Shown here piece after piece: positions 54,692-64,000 of a stretch of DNA of 64,000 nucleotides. Below the pieces are notes generated by a model. It made no database searches. It worked only from the letters and a program-made list of their open reading frames with translations, and had not been told where the DNA came from. The first letter of the stretch is position 1. Every line of letters starts with the position of its first letter. The DNA lies in NCBI GenBank assembly GCA_964511425.1, contig CAZEFI010000002.1:62001-126000 (forward strand), read 5' to 3'. Made by a program: the position numbers and the translations under genes. This stretch comes from Bin55 sp964511425. Lineage in GTDB: Bacteria > Pseudomonadota > Gammaproteobacteria > Pseudomonadales > Azotimanducaceae.

Positions 54692-56842
54692 CTAGGACAT
54701 GTCCAAAGGATCTACATCGATCGACCAACGTACCCTAGATCTTGAAACCGAAATTTTTGCAATCGCGTCAAGTGCTCTGTGCAATTGTCTACGATTTGAG
54801 CTTAATAACGCAGCTTGACACCTCCATCTTTTGTTCAATCGGGGTATTGAAGCGTTTACAGGTCCGAGTTTTTCAACACCGTGAGATCGGACCGTACTTA
54901 ATATCTGTTGCAAGAACCGGTTGACCTCATCCGAATTTGTTCCTTCCGCGCGTAAAAGTGCTAAATACGAATATGGTGGGAAATTTGCATCCTTTCTCAA
55001 AATCAATTCGGTCTCCACGAATCCCGCATACCCAGATTTCGCTAAGGACTCCATGTGCGGATGTTCTGGATCATAGGTCTGGATACAAACTTCCCCTTCT
55101 CGTTCTGCTCGACCCGCTCGACCTGCTACTTGGACAATTAATTGAGCTGTTCGTTCTGCAGCACGAAAATCTGAACTGATAAAACCAGCATCTGCACGAA
55201 GCACAGCAACTAAGGTAACGTTCGGCAAGTGATGTCCTTTTGCAAGCATTTGTGTTCCGACGAAAATACACCGGTCAGAACGTTGCATGTCCGTAAAAGC
55301 AAGTTCTAGTTTTCGATTCGTACTGATTGAGTCTCGATCTATGCGTCGTATTGGTACATCGTGGAAAGCCTCTTTGAGCGTTTCAACGACTCGTTGAGTG
55401 GCTGCGCCAACAGACACAAGCTTAACACCAGTGCAATTGGGACATTGACTCGGTAATTTGTAACGGCGCTCACAGTAATGGCAGTGAAGCTCTCGATTCG
55501 GATATTCGTGCAGAGTCAACAGAACATCACAATCTTCACACTGAGCTCGCCAACCACATTCATGGCAAATTAAACATGGAGCATACCCACGACGATTGAT
55601 GAGCACTAACACCTGGCCGTCTCGATCTAAATGGCGGCTCATTGTCTGAATCAAAGAATGACACATCCCGCCCTGAAGAATCTGTCCACGGATGTCTATG
55701 AGCTGGAATTTGGGTAACTTAGCAACGCCTGGTCGCGCGGAAAGTCGGTACGACGTGTACTTCTTTCGCTGGATATTCTCGACAGTTTCCAACGATAAAG
55801 TTGCGCTTCCCAAAACAACGGGGATGCCGAGATTATTAGCACGTACTATGGCCGCGTCTCTGGCTGAATATCTCAGAGATTCTCCTTGTTTGTAGGACGT
55901 ATCGTGCTCTTCGTCTATCACAATCAATCCTAATTTTTTGAACGGTGTAAAAATCGCTGACCGAGTACCTAATACCAACCGTTGTTCGCCTGTGGCTACC
56001 CTACACCAAATATCGAATCTCTGTAAATTAGTACGCATGGAATGGAGAATGGCGATGCTACCGAAGCGATCCCTAAAGTGTTTCGCCGTTTGAGGAGTAA
56101 GTGCAATCTCCGGAACTAAGATCAAAACCTGCTTTCCTTGAGCTAGAACCTCTTTAATTACCCTAATGTATACCTCGGTTTTTCCACTGCCAGTGACCCC
56201 GTCCAGAACGTGGACTCCGAACTGATCAAGGGCACTCGAAATGCTTTGAATTGCATGTTCTTGTTCGTGTGTTGGTTGAATGCCGCGTTCGTTAAATTGG
56301 TAATGAGGGAACACCGGGATACGACGGAGTAATCCTTTGCGTTCCATCGCTTTAAGCACGCTGCGCGCCACGCCCTCATCGCGCAAATCTGCATCGTGCA
56401 ACGTCTCCGATCGTGTAAGGAGATCCCATACTTCTTCTTGGCGTGTGGCACGTTTGAATTCCACTTTTTGATTCTGTGGGACTATCGTCCAAACATGGTC
56501 GGGTTCCGACTCTATCGGCCGACCCCGCAAGACTTCGGTGGGTAGCAAAGTTTCCATCACTGTGCCTAAAGGACAGTGATAGTACGACGACAACCAATGA
56601 CCAAGTGTCAGCAAATCGCCGGTGAGAATTGATTGTTGATCAAGCACACCGGAAACCGATCGAAGCTCGCCGACGTGTTTAGATCGTTCTGTAATCGAGA
56701 CTACTATTGCAACTACTGAAGTTGATCCAAAGGGTACTCGAACGCGGGCACCAACTTCACATTTCGGAAGTGTATCGGGTAATATGTAATCGTAGGTCTG
56801 CCACAATGGTCGTGGTACTGCGACACTGATTACTTGCGCCAT
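54692..56842 (-). CDS. priA: Primosomal protein N' (replication restart helicase)
   Basis: 716 residues. Walker A GVTGSGKT (215-222), DEEH box (310-313), and nine Cys between 423 and 470 forming the zinc-binding insert. The N-terminal 3'-DNA binding part (1 to about 105) starts AVPRPLWQTYDY. PriA reloads the replisome at stalled forks. Divergent from rpmE, as in other Gammaproteobacteria. Confidence 0.97.
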   Translation of the reverse strand: MAQVISVAVPRPLWQTYDYILPDTLPKCEVGARVRVPFGSTSVVAIVVSITERSKHVGELRSVSGVLDQQSILTGDLLTLGHWLSSYYHCPLGTVMETLLPTEVLRGRPIESEPDHVWTIVPQNQKVEFKRATRQEEVWDLLTRSETLHDADLRDEGVARSVLKAMERKGLLRRIPVFPHYQFNERGIQPTHEQEHAIQSISSALDQFGVHVLDGVTGSGKTEVYIRVIKEVLAQGKQVLILVPEIALTPQTAKHFRDRFGSIAILHSMRTNLQRFDIWCRVATGEQRLVLGTRSAIFTPFKKLGLIVIDEEHDTSYKQGESLRYSARDAAIVRANNLGIPVVLGSATLSLETVENIQRKKYTSYRLSARPGVAKLPKFQLIDIRGQILQGGMCHSLIQTMSRHLDRDGQVLVLINRRGYAPCLICHECGWRAQCEDCDVLLTLHEYPNRELHCHYCERRYKLPSQCPNCTGVKLVSVGAATQRVVETLKEAFHDVPIRRIDRDSISTNRKLELAFTDMQRSDRCIFVGTQMLAKGHHLPNVTLVAVLRADAGFISSDFRAAERTAQLIVQVAGRAGRAEREGEVCIQTYDPEHPHMESLAKSGYAGFVETELILRKDANFPPYSYLALLRAEGTNSDEVNRFLQQILSTVRSHGVEKLGPVNASIPRLNKRWRCQAALLSSNRRQLHRALDAIAKISVSRSRVRWSIDVDPLDMS

Positions 56843-57041
56843 GTTCCTCTATTAATAGCTGTCGCCAAAGTGGTCTCTCCTAGTATGAGCATTTCGTATT
56901 ATTATACATAACAACAGTTTTATTACTAAGGCACAATACTTAGTGTGAATGAGGATCATAGAAAGAGGTGTGACCAACAAGTTCACCCGCTTTTTTGGAT
57001 AAAATGCGTACTTTATTACGTCATATTCGTTCCCTGCAAAC

Positions 57042-57266
57042 ATGAAATCTGGTATCCATCCGAAATACGAAGAAATCACCGCGACCTGTGGTTGTGGAAA
57101 CACCTTCAAGACGAGGTCTACACTCTGTCGAGACATTCATCTTGACGTTTGTTCACGATGTCATCCGTTTTACACTGGAAAACAAAAAATTGTGGACTCT
57201 GCTGGGCGGGTCGAACGTTTCAAAACCCGCTTTGGACGACGAACTACAGGAACACAGAGTTCGTAG
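57042..57266 (+). CDS. rpmE: Large ribosomal subunit protein bL31, zinc form
   Basis: 74 residues. IHPKYEEI, then Cys16, Cys18, Cys37 and Cys40 (CGCG and CSRC) give the zinc ribbon of the C+ form, and HPFYTGKQK and GRVERFKTRF complete the pattern. It bridges the ribosomal subunits. No strong ribosome site is visible before the ATG. The next gene starts 126 bases later. Confidence 0.97.
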   Translation: MKSGIHPKYEEITATCGCGNTFKTRSTLCRDIHLDVCSRCHPFYTGKQKIVDSAGRVERFKTRFGRRTTGTQSS

Positions 57267-57392
57267 ATCGAGGGAAACTCTGCTGTTTTCTACTCTGTGT
57301 ATGAGAACTCTCGCCATACTTCAAATTGAGGAACGCGTCTGCAACTATTTCGCGTATTAGGTGTCTAATACATCGTTAATGCAAGGGGACGT

Positions 57393-58799
57393 ATGAAGTT
57401 ACTGCAATCTAGCATCTTCCTTTTCTTTCTGACCTTAACTGGCTCTCTGCAGGCTGGTCACGGTGCTGAACTCTACAACGAATTTCAGGATAGTGGTCAG
57501 TTTTACGACGACGAACGGTGGCAGAAGTACGTTTCCGATATCGGACAGCGACTGTTACAACATTCAGACGATAAAAATCGGACGTACTACTTCTTTGTGC
57601 TCGATGTTCCCACAATCAATGCATTTGCTACTGCCGATGCCTACATTTACATCCACCGCGGATTAATTACGTACCTGTCATCCGAAGACCAATTAGCGGC
57701 AGTTATTGGACATGAAATTGGACATGTGGCGCGACGACATCATGCAAAACGCAAGGCCACTGCTCTTTTAGGCCAGTCCGCCGCTTATGCAGCGTACGTC
57801 CTGACAGGTCGAGGAGAAATGTGGGAAGCCACCGATGCTTTAACTCAAGTGTGGATGTCCGGTTATGGACGTGAGGACGAGTTGGAAGCCGATCAGTTTG
57901 GAGCTGAACTCCTAGCTCGCGCCGGTTATAACCCGATGGCAGTGATAGAAACGATTTCCGTACTCAAAGACCAAGAACTGTTTGCGCGAGAAGTCCGTCA
58001 GCAAACGCCCAGTTACCACGGCTTGTTTGCTACACATCCCAAGAATGACAAAAGACTTTACGAAGTGGTTTCTTATGCTCAATCATCTTTGCCTGAAGAG
58101 TCTGTGGAACCAGTCGCAGACTTTTGGGAAATGATCGATGGCCTCCATTACGGAATGCCAACCACATCAGGAACCCGCGACGAAAACGTCTTTTACGATA
58201 AGAGTTATAGATTGGTAATCGAATTTCCAATTGGTTGGCGCGTTTCGAAGAATCAAACCCAAATTCATGCAAACGCTCCAGGCGGTCAAACCGTGGGAGA
58301 AATCAAAGTTACCCGCATCACTCCCTCCGACGCATTAAAACCCGCAGAATTCGTTCGTAAAAGCCTCTTAGTCAAGGATGATGACATTGTCTCAGAAGAA
58401 GACGTCACGATCGACTGTTGCGAGTTTTATCTTCTCGAGAGAATAACCACAAGTGTTAACGAGACGGGGAATTTCCTTGCAATATTTGTGCGCGGTAACG
58501 AGTATTTTGTTATTGAAGCAGTTTCACGTCAGGATGGTACGCCCGACTTCATTAAAACCAGCATAGAAGAGGTTATATCGGGAATTCGAAGTCTTAAACC
58601 TGAGGATCTCCGCTACGAGAACATTCAAAAAGTTCATGTTCAAGTAGCAGTCCCCGGTGACACCTACGCTAAGCTAGCAAGCAGTAGCTCCCTTGGTCAG
58701 CACGATTTCCCTGAAGAGACCTTACGTCTTATTAATGGCCACCACCCAAATGGAGAACCAAGAGCGGGCGACAACATTAAAGTAATTAAAGTGCAGTAG
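57393..58799 (+). CDS. M48-family metalloprotease (BepA/YfgC-like)
   Basis: 468 residues. Signal peptide 1 to about 21; zinc site HEIGH (107-111) with the downstream Glu in DELEAD (163-167). The central part (about 245-400) and the C-terminal LysM-like segment (GDTYAKLASSSSLGQ, RLINGHHPNGEPRAGDNIKVIK) differ from E. coli BepA, which ends in TPR repeats, so this is a related protease family rather than BepA itself. Such proteases act in outer-membrane protein quality control. AGGGGA precedes the ATG. Confidence 0.87.
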   Translation: MKLLQSSIFLFFLTLTGSLQAGHGAELYNEFQDSGQFYDDERWQKYVSDIGQRLLQHSDDKNRTYYFFVLDVPTINAFATADAYIYIHRGLITYLSSEDQLAAVIGHEIGHVARRHHAKRKATALLGQSAAYAAYVLTGRGEMWEATDALTQVWMSGYGREDELEADQFGAELLARAGYNPMAVIETISVLKDQELFAREVRQQTPSYHGLFATHPKNDKRLYEVVSYAQSSLPEESVEPVADFWEMIDGLHYGMPTTSGTRDENVFYDKSYRLVIEFPIGWRVSKNQTQIHANAPGGQTVGEIKVTRITPSDALKPAEFVRKSLLVKDDDIVSEEDVTIDCCEFYLLERITTSVNETGNFLAIFVRGNEYFVIEAVSRQDGTPDFIKTSIEEVISGIRSLKPEDLRYENIQKVHVQVAVPGDTYAKLASSSSLGQHDFPEETLRLINGHHPNGEPRAGDNIKVIKVQ

Positions 58800-58821
58800 A
58801 TTCTTTCTAGAATCCACTGCA
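58792..58821 (+). terminator. Hairpin at the 3' end of the M48 protease gene
   Basis: TGCAGT-A-GATTCT pairs with AGAATC-C-ACTGCA around a four-base loop: 12 pairs and one mismatch, starting inside the stop codon. There is no T-run, so it may stabilise the message end or act as an attenuating hairpin before the AIM24-like gene instead of a full terminator. Confidence 0.45.
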
Positions 58822-58852
58822 TTCCAACAACTCACGCACCGAGAACAAAGAT

Positions 58853-59572
58853 ATGGCACATGTTATCGACTGTGAAATAAAAGGATCCGGCGGTAGTCAG
58901 TATGTCGTGGTCGAACTTGATCCGGCCGAGACCGTTATCGCGGAAGCAGGTGCGATGCTCTACGTAGATCCAGAAATCGAATTTGAAGCAAAGATGGGTG
59001 ATGGTACAACTTCCGGGCTATCGTCCTTGTTCAGTGCAGTACAACGTACCTTAGCGAAAGAGTCGATATTTTTAACCCACTTCACGAATCAAGGTCGAAC
59101 TAAACGATCCGTTGCATTCGCCGGCCCTCACTTAGGTGAGATACTTGCCGTGGACTTGTCGAAGTATCGTAATACTCTAATTTGCCAAAAAAGTGCATTT
59201 CTTGCTGCGGCCCTCGGTACGAAAATCAGTATTGCCTTCACTCGTCGCATAGGTGCAGGTTTCTTCGGCGGTGAAGGTTTTGTGCTTACTAAACTTGATG
59301 GAGACGGCATGGCTATGCTCCACGCGGGAGGCTCCCTCTTGAAACGGGAACTAAAGGGCGACACTTTACGCGTGGACACTGGTTGCGTCGTCGCTATGGA
59401 TTCGGGGATCGACTACGACATTCAGGCAGCTGGCAACTTGAAATCCATGATGTTCGGCGGGGAGGGTTTATTCCTTGCAACACTCTCTGGATACGGTACG
59501 GTATGGCTGCAAACGATGCCATTTGCACGCTTGGCCGCCACGATTCAATCGCAACTCCCTAGTCGCACATAA
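58853..59572 (+). CDS. AIM24-family (TIGR00266-like) protein
   Basis: 239 residues, mostly beta with repeated Gly (VIAEAGAMLYVDPEIEF, GAGFFGGEGFVLTKLDG, MLHAGGSLLKREL, MFGGEGLFLATLSG). This is the pattern of the double-stranded beta-helix AIM24 family; the yeast member is mitochondrial, bacterial roles are unknown. No signal peptide. It lies 53 bases after the protease gene, and a perfect hairpin follows it. Confidence 0.85.
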   Translation: MAHVIDCEIKGSGGSQYVVVELDPAETVIAEAGAMLYVDPEIEFEAKMGDGTTSGLSSLFSAVQRTLAKESIFLTHFTNQGRTKRSVAFAGPHLGEILAVDLSKYRNTLICQKSAFLAAALGTKISIAFTRRIGAGFFGGEGFVLTKLDGDGMAMLHAGGSLLKRELKGDTLRVDTGCVVAMDSGIDYDIQAAGNLKSMMFGGEGLFLATLSGYGTVWLQTMPFARLAATIQSQLPSRT

Positions 59573-59580
59573 CTCACCCA

Positions 59581-59603
59581 CTTCTAGCTTCTCAAGCTAG
59601 AAG
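59581..59603. terminator. Bidirectional terminator-like hairpin
   Basis: CTTCTAGCTT (59581-59590) and AAGCTAGAAG (59594-59603) form a perfect ten-base stem with a three-base loop between the convergent AIM24-like gene and mrcA. It includes the mrcA stop codon. The following T-content is low on both strands. Confidence 0.6.
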
Positions 59604-62110
59604 ATATCTTCGGGTTCAATAATCTCTGTTTCTTCACCTTGTTCTTGTAGCGGACTCAGCGTGGGAGCGGTTTCCGCAAGAAAGTACTCGAGGATCGCAT
59701 CAGACTGTTCCTGCGTCGCAACTTCGCCAGATTTTGGATCAATATAGATACTCACAACACCGTCGGGTGGAGTTGGAACGTACTCTGGTACTGAGTCCAA
59801 AGCACTTTTCATAAATTCAATCCAGATCGACAGCGGCCGAGTTGAACCAAACTCTAACTCACCGAGCGAACGACGGTCAGCATAACCGACCCATGAAGTA
59901 GCGACCAAGTTCTGTTGATAACCATTAAACCAAGTGTCTACGGCATCATTCGTCGTACCTGTCTTACCCGCGAGATCCTTACGTTGTACTTCAGCAGCTC
60001 TCCGGCCGGTTCCTAAACGGACGACGTCGCGCAACAAAGAATCCATCAGGAATGCAAGACGTTCATCTAATACCCGCTCTGCGCCTGGTCGATTATTAGC
60101 GACAATCGTGTTGGTCTCAACAGTAAACTCAGACGATTCCTGCCAAGTGTTCGCATTCCAATCGGTGTTCACGTAGCCGCATGTAGTACATACAATCGGA
60201 TGGACCGGTGCGTAGACAATTTCGTCCTGCAGATTCACCACCCTATCAATCAAATGAGGTTCAATCCTATATCCACCATTGGCAATGACTGCATAAGCTG
60301 TTGCCATATCGAGAGACGATACGGTCATACTGCCACCACCAATAGCTAACTGCGTACTCTGCGGTAGATCTGATTCCGCGAATCCGAATCGCATGATAAA
60401 TTCGCGCGTTCGCGCGGCACCGATATGTTCTAATACACGGATTGACACTAGGTTAATTGACCGATACAGGGCTTCTCTTACCCGAGTTGGTCCGTTGTAT
60501 GTACGACTGAAGTTTCGAGGGCGATAAGCTTCTTCTAAACCCTCGTCGTCATACACTAACGGTCCGTCCAAAAAAATCGACGCTGGAGTCACTCCGTGTG
60601 CAAGCGCAGCCGTATACACAAACGGTTTAAAGCCTGAGCCTGGTTGTCGTTGGGCTTGCGTGGCGTGGTTGTATTCTGAGATATCGAAACTATATCCTCC
60701 AACCAAAGCGGTAATTCGACCGGTACGTGGATCTATTGCGACGATTGCACCTTGGACTTCTGGTAGCTGTACCAAAGTCCACATTCCGTCTTCCATTCGA
60801 ACTCGGATGACATCACCGACTCTAGCAACTTCACTCGCAACAGTAGGTAGCGGTCCTACACCACTACCGGCTTTTGGACGAGCCCAAGAGAGTCCGTCCC
60901 AATCGACCGTCCCAGTGGAAGCATCCTTGAGGACAAACTCGATCGACTTCTCTCCCACGCGAGTGACAATGGCGGGAAGCATAGTACCCACCGTCGCTTC
61001 TTTGGCGACTTCCACGACGTATATAGAGTTAGGATCAATGTCTTGTGAAGACGTTTGTACCCGGCGGGCTGGACCGCGGTAACCGTAGCGACGATCAAAA
61101 CTCTCTAGTTCGCTTTGAACTGCACTCAATGCCGCACGTTGATGATCAACATCGATGGTCGTATAGGCAGAGTACCCTGAATATATCTGATCTCCAAACT
61201 GACTGTACAATTCCTGTCGGACAAGCTCTGCCGGATACGGCGCATGAACATCAAGTTGCCGTCGATGAACGGAAGCCGTAATAGGTTGTGCTTTAGCGAT
61301 GTCATATTCATTTTGAGTAATAAATTGCCCTGCGAACATTCGGCGTAGTACGAGATTACGTCTTTGTAGTGCCCACTCCGGTCCGTTTATTGGATTTCCC
61401 GCTTCAGGACGTTGCGGTACTCCAGCTAACATCGCCAGTTGCGCTAAGGTGAGTTCGTGTACGGGTTTGCCGTAGTATGTATATGCAGCTGCCTGCACAC
61501 CATAGGCGTGTTTGCCAAACGGTACCACGTTTATGTATAGTTCAAGAATTTCATCTTTGGTTAGCTCTCGCTCAATCTTGAGCGCGAGGATCATTTCACG
61601 AATTTTTCGAACAATCGTCTGTTCCCGCGACAAATCCGCGACATTTCTCGGAATTTGCATGGTGATCGTGGAAGCACCACGACGGACGTTATCTGAGAGC
61701 AAGAAGTCTATTGCAACATTTGTAAATGAAATCCAGTCCACTCCCTGATGCGAATAGAACCGCTTGTCTTCGGTCGAGACTACCGCATCCAAGTAGTACT
61801 GAGGAACTTCCTCAATCGCTACCGGAATCAGCCTACGTTTGCCGTACTCTGCGAGCAAAGCACCTTCTGCCGAAAAAACACGTAACGGACGCTCGTAACG
61901 AAAGTCTCGATAAGTTTCGGTTTCTGGGCTCTTGGGGTCAAAGTAAAGGAATGTGCTTGCGACAAGCCAAATTAGTGAGCACAGACCGACCGCCCCGCAC
62001 CAACTACCGATTAGAACCACCCGTACCAGCACTTTTTGTAGTGTGGACCAAATCTCAATATTTGTGGGCGAAAGCAGTTTCATATCCTGAAATTTGGTAA
62101 CCCAAAGCAC
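59597..62110 (-). CDS. mrcA: Penicillin-binding protein 1A
   Basis: 837 residues. One span near the N-terminus (about 30-55); glycosyltransferase domain GT51 with STEDKRFYSHQGVD (Glu114) and GASTITMQI; transpeptidase with Ser492 in SGFKP, SIN in RSINLVS and KTG in GKTGTTND. It polymerises and cross-links peptidoglycan. The OB-like insert before the transpeptidase is that of class 1A. Start GTG 62110 is taken; ATG 62083 (MKLLSP) is an equally good alternative. The C-terminus is acidic (EETEIIEPEDIF). Confidence 0.96.
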   Translation of the reverse strand: MLWVTKFQDMKLLSPTNIEIWSTLQKVLVRVVLIGSWCGAVGLCSLIWLVASTFLYFDPKSPETETYRDFRYERPLRVFSAEGALLAEYGKRRLIPVAIEEVPQYYLDAVVSTEDKRFYSHQGVDWISFTNVAIDFLLSDNVRRGASTITMQIPRNVADLSREQTIVRKIREMILALKIERELTKDEILELYINVVPFGKHAYGVQAAAYTYYGKPVHELTLAQLAMLAGVPQRPEAGNPINGPEWALQRRNLVLRRMFAGQFITQNEYDIAKAQPITASVHRRQLDVHAPYPAELVRQELYSQFGDQIYSGYSAYTTIDVDHQRAALSAVQSELESFDRRYGYRGPARRVQTSSQDIDPNSIYVVEVAKEATVGTMLPAIVTRVGEKSIEFVLKDASTGTVDWDGLSWARPKAGSGVGPLPTVASEVARVGDVIRVRMEDGMWTLVQLPEVQGAIVAIDPRTGRITALVGGYSFDISEYNHATQAQRQPGSGFKPFVYTAALAHGVTPASIFLDGPLVYDDEGLEEAYRPRNFSRTYNGPTRVREALYRSINLVSIRVLEHIGAARTREFIMRFGFAESDLPQSTQLAIGGGSMTVSSLDMATAYAVIANGGYRIEPHLIDRVVNLQDEIVYAPVHPIVCTTCGYVNTDWNANTWQESSEFTVETNTIVANNRPGAERVLDERLAFLMDSLLRDVVRLGTGRRAAEVQRKDLAGKTGTTNDAVDTWFNGYQQNLVATSWVGYADRRSLGELEFGSTRPLSIWIEFMKSALDSVPEYVPTPPDGVVSIYIDPKSGEVATQEQSDAILEYFLAETAPTLSPLQEQGEETEIIEPEDIF

Positions 62111-62369
62111 TCGTTTTGCAGTGTTGTAAAAATGTTAACTTCAACGAACATAAACTACGAGTCGTTTTTGCTATAGAGTTTCTTCGACACTAATATTATT
62201 ATCGATTTTGTCAAAAATATCGATCTTAGGGACGAAACTCGTTGAACTGTGCGTGGTGTGAGTGATTGTGATAGCTTGACCCGATATAGAACACTATAGT
62301 TCGACTTGTTCAAAAGTACGCACAATTTGATGATACAGCAGCTAGTGTTTAGCACTATTTGGTAGTGTA

Positions 62370-63360
62370 TCAGTTTGAAAACTGAGCCATTTCGGAGCTA
62401 GACCTAGTGGTCCGGCCCACTCGTTTCATCGAAAACTGCTGGACATTCCGGAGCAATGCAAGAAAGCTCCAAGCACCCAGTCTGACATCCTCTGTACCAT
62501 TTAGTGTTAACTTTTCGACAGACAAGGAAACGCAATTCTGTGTGCGGCCGTAAGCTACCATGACATCCTAAGAGACGTTGATCACCAGTGGAGGAATTGT
62601 GCAGATAGTCGTGGCGAGCATTCACGACCTGTTCGTGAACTCGAGCGACTCTCTTGCGTTGCTGACGATACCGATGCGATCCCTTCTTCTTTCGAGACAA
62701 CGACCGCTGGGCATGTCTTAACTTGGGTAGATAGTGCGCATAAAACCTTGGATTCTCGTATTTCGTGATCGCCGTCGCACTCACCACCGTAGCCAGATGG
62801 TTGAGACCCACATCCACTCCACTCACAAGGTTCAGTTCTTGAATGGGCTTGGGCAGGGGGTGCTGATCATCGACCAGAATCGAGACGTAGTACTTGTGCG
62901 TCGGGGTTTTCTTGAGCGTCACCGTTTTCATCGTTCCCGAAAAAGGTCGACTCAGTCGAATTGTGACGCGACCCAGTTTCGGAATGTGGAGGTGATTCCC
63001 GGCCAAATAGGCACCTTGTGGGTATGCCATCGACTGGTGTCCGTTGCGCCGCGACTTGAACCGCGGATGACCCGCGCGTTTCTGGAAGAAATTCTGATAC
63101 GCAGCGTCTAAATTCTTCAGCCCTTGATACAAGGATTACGCATAGGTCAAATACAACCAAGAATACTTATCAGCCTGCTTCAGTTCCACCAGTTCGCGAC
63201 ACAGGTCAAAGAACCATAAATACGGTTCCTTCTTCTCATACCGGTCTTGCTGCTCTGCTAAGAAATAGTTGTACACGAACCGTACTGCACCGAACTGCCT
63301 CCGCAGAATCCGTTGCTGGACGTTTGTGGGGTAGATTCGATAGCATCAAGCTTTTAACAT
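62370..63360 (-). pseudogene. tnpB relic 2 (IS200/IS605-type OrfB), disrupted
   Basis: From ATG 63360: MLKA, stop, then CYRIYPTNVQQRILRRQF and on to LYLTYA, a second stop (about 63137-63139, where relic 1 has a Gln codon), LYQGLKNLDAAYQNFF, GHPRFKSRRNGHQSMAYPQG, GVDVGLNHLATV (first RuvC Asp) and HDYLHN. A frame shift near 62560 moves the reading into VSLSVEKLTLNG and GRTT. The zinc ribbon is missing. TnpB is the RNA-guided nuclease of these elements; this copy cannot be made whole. A TCAGTTT-GA-AAACTGA hairpin marks its end (62370-62385). Confidence 0.88.
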
Positions 63361-63418
63361 GTACTATATTATAGTTATAATTTCTAACTAGTACGCTACC
63401 CTCTATTTAGAATGTACT
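63361..63418 (-). repeat. 5' flank (end) of tnpB relic 2
   Basis: Agrees with 48790-48848 beside relic 1. It contains ACTATA-T-TATAGT, a perfect six-base inverted repeat as found at the ends of IS200/IS605 elements. Probable left end of the element. Confidence 0.65.
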
Positions 63419-63574
63419 AGGAACAAGATCGCAAGCGAAAGGTCGCGAAAACGATCACAGCAATCTCTGACTGTGTAAAAGTCCAAAGAAATCCCCGTGC
63501 GTTTCGAAGACAAAGGCGCACTTGTATTTCGAAATAACGTACCTACTTTAATGAGTAATAAGAAAGACCTCAAT

Positions 63575-64000
63575 ATGGCTAAAAAGAAGACAAAGCAAAA
63601 GCAAAACGCGGGATGGGTACCACCTTTCTTTAGTGGCATTGTTCTAGGTGCGATTCTGGTTTCATGTATTTATTATTTTGGCGTCCGAAATTTCGATCCT
63701 GACACGGAGTTTCTAAAAACATTTCCAGACATCGAAAATACTTTTCCAAACATTACGTTTGAATTTCCTGAACGCTTACAAGAAACCGATCCAGCCCGTG
63801 TTGGAGCAGTAACTGAGCCAGAAGAACCGCAAGTCGAACCAGCAGTTCCGACAAATGCTGAAGATGTGCTCAAACAAGAGAGCCAGGACGAAGTGGTAGT
63901 CGAAACAACAGAAATTGACGAGCCAACCGGAGATGAAACATCGATAACGGGCTACGTTTTACAAGCAGGTGCCTTTGCAGACAAGAAACGTGCAGATTCA
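63575..64000 (+). CDS. ftsN: SPOR-domain protein, FtsN-like (partial, runs off the right edge)
   Basis: 142 codons are visible. A basic start (MAKKKTKQKQ) precedes one span at about 17-35; a Glu/Pro-rich periplasmic linker follows, and from residue 127 the SPOR domain begins (YVLQAGAFADKKRADS). SPOR domains bind denuded glycan at the septum; FtsN triggers division. Position after priA and rpmE supports FtsN. ATG 63551 is in frame and an alternative start; neither has a strong ribosome site. The symbol is by analogy. Confidence 0.75.
   Translation, partial: MAKKKTKQKQNAGWVPPFFSGIVLGAILVSCIYYFGVRNFDPDTEFLKTFPDIENTFPNITFEFPERLQETDPARVGAVTEPEEPQVEPAVPTNAEDVLKQESQDEVVVETTEIDEPTGDETSITGYVLQAGAFADKKRADS

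Noticed and set aside
57088..57360. 90-codon frame overlapping rpmE
   Set aside because: Most of it is another frame of bL31, which is unmistakable.
62734..63111. Plus-strand open frame inside the tnpB region
   Set aside because: It is antisense to conserved TnpB sequence and Arg/His-rich, as expected for a shadow frame.
63403..63639. Minus-strand open frame over the start of the SPOR gene
   Set aside because: Antisense to a recognisable FtsN-like start; the translation is low-complexity Phe/Leu.
1..64000. CRISPR array, rRNA operon, prophage or integron
   Set aside because: I saw no evenly spaced direct repeats, rRNA sequence, phage structural genes or integrase.

Overview
The window looks like the chromosome of a Gammaproteobacterium whose lineage I cannot name. 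The evidence is gene order: nadD-rsfS-mrdA-rodA-mltB-dacA-lipB, hemA-prfA-prmC-moeB divergent from lolB, tRNA-Gln-rplY-pth-ychF, and priA divergent from rpmE with a SPOR/FtsN-like gene near the right edge are all gammaproteobacterial arrangements. Several usual members of these clusters are missing (rlmH, lptE/holA, ispE, prs, lipA). TTG and GTG start codons are frequent.

Layout. (1) 1-6793, minus strand: a compact six-gene run read as PqaA-like secreted hydrolase, two-TM protein, acidic exported protein, exported protein with a BON-like end, periplasmic repeat/PEGA protein, and membrane-anchored PEGA protein that leaves the window. It looks like one envelope operon of unknown function and is my best candidate for an undescribed system. 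(2) 7176-10070, plus: metallo-beta-lactamase-fold hydrolase, ssb, uppP, LON-domain protein. (3) 10157-17313, plus: NAD synthesis, ribosome silencing, the rod-shape peptidoglycan genes, lipB. (4) 17276-19576: a degraded copy of the 3' end of moeB, a paralogue of the BON-like gene of region 1, and a small outer-membrane barrel, lying between lipB and the intact moeB. (5) 19577-26838: moeB-prmC-prfA-hemA leftwards; lolB, tRNA-Gln, rplY, pth, ychF rightwards. (6) 26865-33207, minus: DUF2799-like lipoprotein, tRNA-Met and an RND efflux operon with DoxX and DUF1801 genes. (7) 33421-37628, plus: putA, a BI-1 family membrane protein, a small unknown. (8) 37625-42062, minus: a second RND pump pair. (9) 42185-48282: Smr protein, ppk1 and ppx convergent (polyphosphate synthesis and breakdown), a secreted EEP-family enzyme. 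(10) 48340-50964: a tnpB relic, then dipeptide/oligopeptide ABC ATPases without permeases. (11) 50966-59572: outer-membrane barrel, mdh, lipoprotein, priA, rpmE, M48 protease, AIM24-like protein. (12) 59597-64000: PBP1A, a second tnpB relic, and the start of an FtsN-like gene.

Much of the content serves envelope building: lipid carrier recycling (UppP), the elongasome (PBP2, RodA), PBP1A, DacA, MltB, LolB, the BepA-like protease, SPOR protein and two RND pumps. The mobile content is only two decayed IS200/IS605-type tnpB copies that share their 5' flank. I saw no rRNA, CRISPR array, prophage or intact insertion sequence.
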